Of a DNA stretch of 10,086 bases, positions 6,203 through 10,086 are shown in pieces. This DNA is from SCUN01 sp964343975 (GTDB lineage Bacteria > Acidobacteriota > Vicinamibacteria > Vicinamibacterales > SCN-69-37), in assembly GCA_964343975.1 (NCBI GenBank), contig CAYFLU010000122.1:1-10086 (forward strand), given 5' to 3'. Position numbers and translations under genes: made by a program. The stretch's first letter is position 1. Each line of letters starts with the position of its first letter. Under the pieces are notes generated by a model. The model was not told the origin of the DNA. It saw only the letters and a program-made list of their open reading frames with translations, and ran no database searches.

Positions 6203-7557
6203 GCCGTTTCGATTTCGACGACCGAGCACACGGCATTCGACGGCCGCTCGGGCAGACGCACGACCGTGCCGGCGTCCACCGCGCGTGTCGGCTGCCACGT
6301 CGACTCGCCCATCAGGCGCGCGCGGACGGGTGTGGCGTCAAACGCCGGCACCAGCAGATCGCGGTCCTGCGGCCACTGCGGCAGGAACACGAACACACTC
6401 TTGCCCTTACGCGTCGCGCGGAACGGCGCGCGTTGGAACGGCGTCGCGCTCGTGCCGCGAATCGCGCCCGCGTGTGTCTTCATCCAGGCACCGATGCCGG
6501 CCATCCGCTCGACACTCTCGGCGGGAATCAGCCCCTCACCGGTCGGCCCCACATTCAGCAGCAGGTTGCCGCCCTTCGACGCCGTTTCGATCAGCAAGCC
6601 GACCAGCTGCTCCACCGACTTGAAGTTCTTGTCCGCGCGGTTGTAGCCCCAGTTGCCGTTCATCGTGATGCACGACTCCCAGTCCACACCGGGCAGGCCG
6701 TTCTCGGGCACCGCCTGTTCGGGCGTCCCGAAGTCGCCAATGGCGGAGGTGCCGATCTCCTTCACGCCGACGTTCACCGTCTGCCCCGGCGCCACGCGGT
6801 TGTTCACGATCACATTGGGCTGCAGACGCAAGCAGCGGTCGTAGAGCGCCTGTCCCAACTCGCGCGTCCACGTGTTCTCCCACTGGCCGTCGAACCACAT
6901 CACGCCGATGTCGCCGTAGTTGGTGAGCAGCTCATCCACCTGCCGGTGCAGGTAGTCCACAAACCGCGTGAACTCCGCGCCGGTCGCCGGCCGCGCAGCG
7001 GCTTCCCACGGCCGACGCGGGAGGTAGTCGGGGTGGTGCCAGTCCATGATCGAGTGGTACCAGCATGGCGTCACGCCATTCGCACGGCACGCGCGCGCGA
7101 TCTCGGCCATGATGTCGCGCTTGAACGGCGTGGACATCACGTTGAACGACCCGGCCTTCGACGCGAACAACCCGAAGCCGTCGTGATGCTTGCTCGTGAT
7201 CACCAGGTACTTCGCGCCTGCGCCCGCCGCGGTCTTGGCGAAGGCATCCGCCGAGAACTGCGTCGGGTTGAAGCGGCCCAGGAGTTGATCGTAGGTCTCG
7301 ATCGGGATCTTGGCGTTGTTGCGGATCCACTCACCGTAGTTGGTCTTGCCTTCCCATTCGCCGGCGAGAATGGCGTAGAGCCCCCAGTGCACGAACATGC
7401 CGAACCGGGCCTCGCGCCACCACACCTTCCGGCGATCATCCGCGGGCCCGTCCAGAATCGACACGGTGCCGTCATGTGTCATCCATCGCGGCAAGGCGGC
7501 CACGGCCGCCGCCGCGCTCATGTGCTGTAGGAATTCCCGACGTCGCGGAGCAGGCAT
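6199..7557 (-). CDS. GH29 alpha-L-fucosidase with Tat-type signal
   Basis: A 452-residue glycoside hydrolase predicted to release terminal L-fucose from glycans with retention of configuration. The N-terminus has a twin-arginine pattern (R6-R7-E-F-L-Q), an alanine-rich hydrophobic stretch (14-23) and then the mature protein, so Tat export to the periplasm is likely. GH29 landmarks in order: RFGMFVHWGLY (51-61), KHHDGF (123-128), WYHSIMDWHHPDY (166-178), the nucleophile Asp in WFDGQW (D223), WESCITMNGNWGYN (293-306), and NLLLNVGPTGEG (331-342). A C-terminal beta domain covers about 375-452. The length fits single-domain GH29 enzymes. The general acid/base residue varies in this family and cannot be fixed by eye. 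The gene leads a four-gene minus-strand operon, is divergent from the DUF885-like gene, and has TATACT nine bases before its ATG. The enzyme class is strongly supported; the natural substrate is not known. Confidence 0.95.
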   Translation of the reverse strand: MPAPRRREFLQHMSAAAAVAALPRWMTHDGTVSILDGPADDRRKVWWREARFGMFVHWGLYAILAGEWEGKTNYGEWIRNNAKIPIETYDQLLGRFNPTQFSADAFAKTAAGAGAKYLVITSKHHDGFGLFASKAGSFNVMSTPFKRDIMAEIARACRANGVTPCWYHSIMDWHHPDYLPRRPWEAAARPATGAEFTRFVDYLHRQVDELLTNYGDIGVMWFDGQWENTWTRELGQALYDRCLRLQPNVIVNNRVAPGQTVNVGVKEIGTSAIGDFGTPEQAVPENGLPGVDWESCITMNGNWGYNRADKNFKSVEQLVGLLIETASKGGNLLLNVGPTGEGLIPAESVERMAGIGAWMKTHAGAIRGTSATPFQRAPFRATRKGKSVFVFLPQWPQDRDLLVPAFDATPVRARLMGESTWQPTRAVDAGTVVRLPERPSNAVCSVVEIETA

Positions 7558-7566
7558 ATGCGTGGG

Positions 7567-7572
7567 AGTATA
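7567..7572 (-). promoter_or_regulatory. -10 box (TATACT) for the fucosidase operon
   Basis: On the minus strand TATACT lies nine bases before the fucosidase ATG, so the 5' leader would be only a few bases. No Shine-Dalgarno or clear -35 is seen. It shares four base pairs with the opposite-facing TATAGT. Confidence 0.65.
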
Positions 7573-7574
7573 GT
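7569..7574 (+). promoter_or_regulatory. -10 box (TATAGT) for the DUF885-esterase unit, leaderless type
   Basis: TATAGT is followed by six bases (GCCCGC) and the ATG at 7581, predicting a leaderless transcript. This also decides the start of the lipoprotein gene, because an in-frame ATG at 7476 lies upstream of this box and inside the fucosidase gene. Confidence 0.7.
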
Positions 7575-7580
7575 GCCCGC

Positions 7581-9248
7581 ATGGGTCGCGTGGGCCGCTG
7601 GCTTCCGGTCATCCTCTTGTTCGTCCTCGTCGTCACCGGCACATCGTCGTGCGCCAACACGCCGCCACCCGCCCCGACCGCCGGGGTCTTGAGCCGCTAT
7701 GACGACCTGACGGCGCTCTTCACCGAGTGGCGTGCCTTCCAGCAGCCCAAACGGGTGAATGGCGTACCCGACTACAGCACGAACGCGATGCGTGACCAGC
7801 AGCGTGACCTGTCGAAGTTCGTCGCACGATTGGCCGCCATCAACACGACCGGATGGCCCGTCTGGCAACAGGTGGACTACCACGTCGTCCGCGCCGAGAT
7901 GAACGGCCTCGACTTCGACCATCGCGTGTTGCGCCCGTGGGAGAACAACCCGGCGTTCTACGTGACGGTCTATGGCGACGAGAGCGACCAACCCCTCCGG
8001 GAAGGCCCGCTGGCCGCCGGCGGCGTCGATCTCTGGAAGTACACGACGCCGGTCTCACCGGAGCAATCGGCCACGCTCGTGACAGCGCTCTCGATCGTGC
8101 CGGGCCTGCTGCAGCAGGCGCAGCAGAATCTCACGGGCAACCAGAAGGACCTGTGGCTGCAAGGCATCGGCACGGTCAAGGAACAGAGCGCGACGCTGGC
8201 GGCTTTTGCGGAGCGTCTGGGCGGCGAACCCGCCGCGCTCGCCGCCGCCGTGCAACAAGCCAAGGCAGCCACGGACACCTTCGTGCAGTGGCTCGAGGCG
8301 CAGGCGCCAAAGAAAGCCGGCCCCTCGGGCATCGGCATCGTCAATTACGACTGGTACCTGAAGAACGTCCAGCTCGCGCCGTACACCTGGCTGGAAGAGG
8401 TCGCGCTCATGGAGCGCGAACTCACGCGCGCCACGTCGGCGTTGACGTTCGAAGAACTGCGCCATGCGTCGCTGCCGCCGCTCGACCCGATCCCGACCGA
8501 GGCGGCGTACGACAAGGCCACGGCGACCGCCCTGCACGACTACATGGCGTTCCTGAAAGACAAAGACATCCTCAGCGTGCGGCCCGACATGGAGCCGGGC
8601 CTGCGCGCCCACCTGCCGTCGTTCTCGGCAGGACCGCGGGAGTTCTTCGGTGAAGTGGACGCGCGCGATCCGGAAGTGATGCGCACGCATGGCTTCCACT
8701 GGTTCGACAAGGGCTGGATGGCAAATGTGGGCCACGCCACGAGTCCGATCCGGAAGTTGACGCCGCTCTACAACATCTTCAACACACGCACCGAAGGCTT
8801 TGCCACGGCGTTCGAGGAGCTGATGCTCCAGGCCGGCATGTTCGACGCGCATCCGCGTTCACGCGAGCTCGTCTACATTCTCGTGGCCGAGCGGGCCGCG
8901 CGCGCCCTCGGCGACCTCTACATGCACAGCAACCGGTTCACGCTGGAAGAGGCCTCGCAGTTTGCCGCCGACCACACCCCGAGGGGATGGCTCAGCCTGC
9001 GCGGCCGTCTCGTCCGCAGCGAGCAGCACTTGTATCTGCAGCAGCCGGCCTACGGCACGAGCTATGTGATCGGCAAGGTGGAGGCCGACAAGCTCCTGAC
9101 CGAGCGCCGCCGCCAACTCGGCGACGACTTCACGCTGCGCCGCTGGATGGACGAGTTCACGGCCACCGGCTTCGTGCCGATCGCGCTCATTCGCTGGGAG
9201 CTCACCGGGCTCATGAGCGACGACGTGAAGCGAATGCTGGAGCGATAG
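7581..9248 (+). CDS. DUF885-like lipoprotein, metal motif degenerate
   Basis: A 555-residue protein starting at ATG 7581, which yields a lipoprotein signal: MGRVGRW, a hydrophobic core (8-19), and a lipobox-like GTSSC with C24 as the probable lipidated cysteine. The following Pro-rich linker (27-33) fits envelope anchoring. The body resembles DUF885 (PF05960), a family related to M3-like metallopeptidases: EGFATAFEELMLQAGM (405-420) matches the EGWAxYxE block, LGDLYMHSNRFTLEEASQFA (443-462) matches the next conserved helix, and SYVIGKVEADKLL with LGDDFTLRRWMDEFTATGFVPIALI (513-537) matches the C-terminal block. The HExxPGHH metal motif expected before EGFATAFEE is absent (RTHGFHWFDKGWMANVGHA instead), and the usual C-terminal FHD reads WMD. 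It may therefore be non-catalytic or have changed chemistry. The esterase gene follows after 2 nt. Family membership is likely; the activity is doubtful. Confidence 0.85.
   Translation: MGRVGRWLPVILLFVLVVTGTSSCANTPPPAPTAGVLSRYDDLTALFTEWRAFQQPKRVNGVPDYSTNAMRDQQRDLSKFVARLAAINTTGWPVWQQVDYHVVRAEMNGLDFDHRVLRPWENNPAFYVTVYGDESDQPLREGPLAAGGVDLWKYTTPVSPEQSATLVTALSIVPGLLQQAQQNLTGNQKDLWLQGIGTVKEQSATLAAFAERLGGEPAALAAAVQQAKAATDTFVQWLEAQAPKKAGPSGIGIVNYDWYLKNVQLAPYTWLEEVALMERELTRATSALTFEELRHASLPPLDPIPTEAAYDKATATALHDYMAFLKDKDILSVRPDMEPGLRAHLPSFSAGPREFFGEVDARDPEVMRTHGFHWFDKGWMANVGHATSPIRKLTPLYNIFNTRTEGFATAFEELMLQAGMFDAHPRSRELVYILVAERAARALGDLYMHSNRFTLEEASQFAADHTPRGWLSLRGRLVRSEQHLYLQQPAYGTSYVIGKVEADKLLTERRRQLGDDFTLRRWMDEFTATGFVPIALIRWELTGLMSDDVKRMLER
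9239..9242 (+). promoter_or_regulatory. GGAG ribosome binding site of the esterase gene
   Basis: GGAG lies eight bases before ATG 9251, inside the last codons of the DUF885-like gene. It is the only well-spaced Shine-Dalgarno element I see in the window and supports the start at 9251 over the adjacent GTG at 9248. Confidence 0.6.
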
Positions 9249-9250
9249 TG

Positions 9251-10072
9251 ATGCGTCGTCCGTTCGTCGCCCTCGCCGCCATCCTCCTGCTGCTCGTCGC
9301 CGCGCCGCTCTTCGTCCTCGCGGACGTCGCCACGCGCAGCTTCGAGAGCGACGCGCTCCATCGGCGGATGTCGTACCGCGTGATCCTGCCGCGCGACTAC
9401 ACCACCGGCACCCAGCGATATGCCGTGCTCTATCTGCTGCACGGCTACGGCGGCGCCTTCACGAACTGGACCGACCGCACGCGTGTGGCCGACTACGCGG
9501 CGGCGCTCCCGCTCATCATCGTCACGCCCGATGGCGCCAATTCCTGGTACACCGATGGCGCCAACGGCGAGGCGTGGGCCCGCTATCTCACGCACGATCT
9601 GATCGCGGAAATCGACGGCCAGTTCCGCACCATCGCCTCACGCGACGGCCGCCTCATCGCGGGCCTCTCCATGGGCGGCTACGGGGCGATGAAAGCCGCG
9701 CTCCAGCATCCCGAGCTGTACCGCGCGGCCGCGAGCTTCAGCGGCGCGCTCGACATCACGCGGCCGAACGACACGTTCAAGGGCGAATCCCGCGCCGACG
9801 TCATGGCGATGTTCGGACCGATCGGCAGCGAAACGCGACGCGCGAACGACGTCTACGCGCTCGTGCCGGGCGCCGTGCCGGCCTCAACACCGTATCTGTG
9901 GATCGCCGAGGGCACCGACGATCCGTGGCTCGAGGTCAACCGGGAGTTCGTGCGCGCCGTGAAGGCGCGGGGCCTCGCGTACGAATACCACGAGCGGCCG
10001 GGCAACCACGACTGGACGTTCTGGGATTGGGCGATCCGAACCTGGCTGGCCGACCCGCACGTGCCGCACTGA
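9251..10072 (+). CDS. Exported alpha/beta-hydrolase esterase (esterase D / PF00756 family)
   Basis: A 273-residue serine esterase. A signal peptide or anchor is clear: MRR, a hydrophobic core (6-22), and a likely cleavage after VLA at about 24, so the enzyme acts outside the cytoplasm. The esterase D-like fold follows: SYRVILPRDY (41-50), YLLHGYGG (61-68) for the oxyanion region, the nucleophile elbow GLSMGGYG with S140, the acid near GTDDPW (D223 or D224), and the histidine in PGNHDW (H253). The spacing of this triad is normal for the tributyrin-esterase / S-formylglutathione-hydrolase / feruloyl-esterase group, so the substrate, probably a short acyl or aryl ester, cannot be named. The ATG lies two bases after the lipoprotein stop, with GGAG eight bases upstream. 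A GTG start at 9248 overlapping the stop is possible. It is cotranscribed with the DUF885-like gene, suggesting a shared envelope role. Confidence 0.92.
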   Translation: MRRPFVALAAILLLLVAAPLFVLADVATRSFESDALHRRMSYRVILPRDYTTGTQRYAVLYLLHGYGGAFTNWTDRTRVADYAAALPLIIVTPDGANSWYTDGANGEAWARYLTHDLIAEIDGQFRTIASRDGRLIAGLSMGGYGAMKAALQHPELYRAAASFSGALDITRPNDTFKGESRADVMAMFGPIGSETRRANDVYALVPGAVPASTPYLWIAEGTDDPWLEVNREFVRAVKARGLAYEYHERPGNHDWTFWDWAIRTWLADPHVPH

Positions 10073-10086
10073 CGCGCGCGCGTCAG
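10069..10086 (+). terminator. Perfect 18-nt palindrome at the esterase stop, possible terminator hairpin
   Basis: CTGACGCGCGCGCGTCAG is a perfect palindrome that includes the esterase TGA and runs exactly to the end of the window. As RNA it could form a 7-bp stem with a GCGC loop. Its core is an alternating CG run. A following U-tract, if any, is out of view, and the palindrome may extend further. Confidence 0.5.

Noticed and set aside
6203..6298. Upstream in-frame start of the two-TM membrane protein
   Set aside because: Arg/Ala-rich extension inside the fucosidase; ATG 6202 gives the same 4-bp overlap seen at the other operon junctions and a sensible N-terminus.
6196..7530. 444-codon open frame opposite the fucosidase
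   Set aside because: Arg/His/Ala-rich shadow sequence; the opposite strand holds unmistakable GH29 motifs.
7476..7580. Upstream in-frame start of the DUF885-like gene
   Set aside because: It would put 35 residues inside the divergent fucosidase and upstream of the -10 box, and would bury the lipoprotein signal peptide.

Overview
The window is a compact, GC-rich, mostly protein-coding stretch of bacterial chromosome from an unknown organism. Codon use is strongly G/C at third positions, intergenic gaps are very short, and there are no phage, plasmid or insertion-sequence genes. The gene types (TPR-CHAT protein, GH29 fucosidase, DUF885-like lipoprotein, YfiT-type DinB protein) together with GTCCCGG heptad repeats between genes suggest a soil-type Acidobacteriota (Vicinamibacteria-like) genome or MAG. 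That placement is a low-confidence inference.

Layout, left to right. (1) 33-2046, minus strand: an unusual 512-residue SDR-fold protein with a four-cysteine zinc-binding module, followed 4 bp later by a GNAT acetyltransferase. (2) 2047-2264: a divergent intergenic region filled with inverted GTCCCGG heptads and nearly mirror-symmetric about its centre, with a -10-like box six bases before each start codon. (3) 2265-4455, plus strand: a YfiT/DinB protein that loses its last residues at about 2753, joined out of frame at a 15-nt palindrome to a TPR-CHAT protein that lacks its N-terminal part. This is either a deletion junction or an assembly misjoin. (4) 4459-7557, minus strand: a four-gene operon in which every junction is a 4-bp stop/start overlap: Tat-exported alpha-L-fucosidase, two-TM membrane protein, LCM-type methyltransferase, and a two-TM zinc-ribbon protein. 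(5) 7558-7580: a 23-bp divergent spacer carrying two overlapping -10 boxes. (6) 7581-10072, plus strand: a DUF885-like lipoprotein lacking the usual metal motif, then an exported esterase.

Two themes link the window. First, the transcription-unit starts look leaderless: TANNNT lies exactly six bases before the start codon at 2046(-), 2265(+), 7581(+) and also 4815(-). Second, the right half encodes an envelope or periplasmic hydrolytic set (fucosidase, DUF885 lipoprotein, esterase) made from one bidirectional promoter. Perfect 18-nt palindromes touch both window edges. I see no tRNA, rRNA, CRISPR array or defence system. The CHAT protein is the only gene with a possible immunity link, and it is incomplete and has no recognisable partner.
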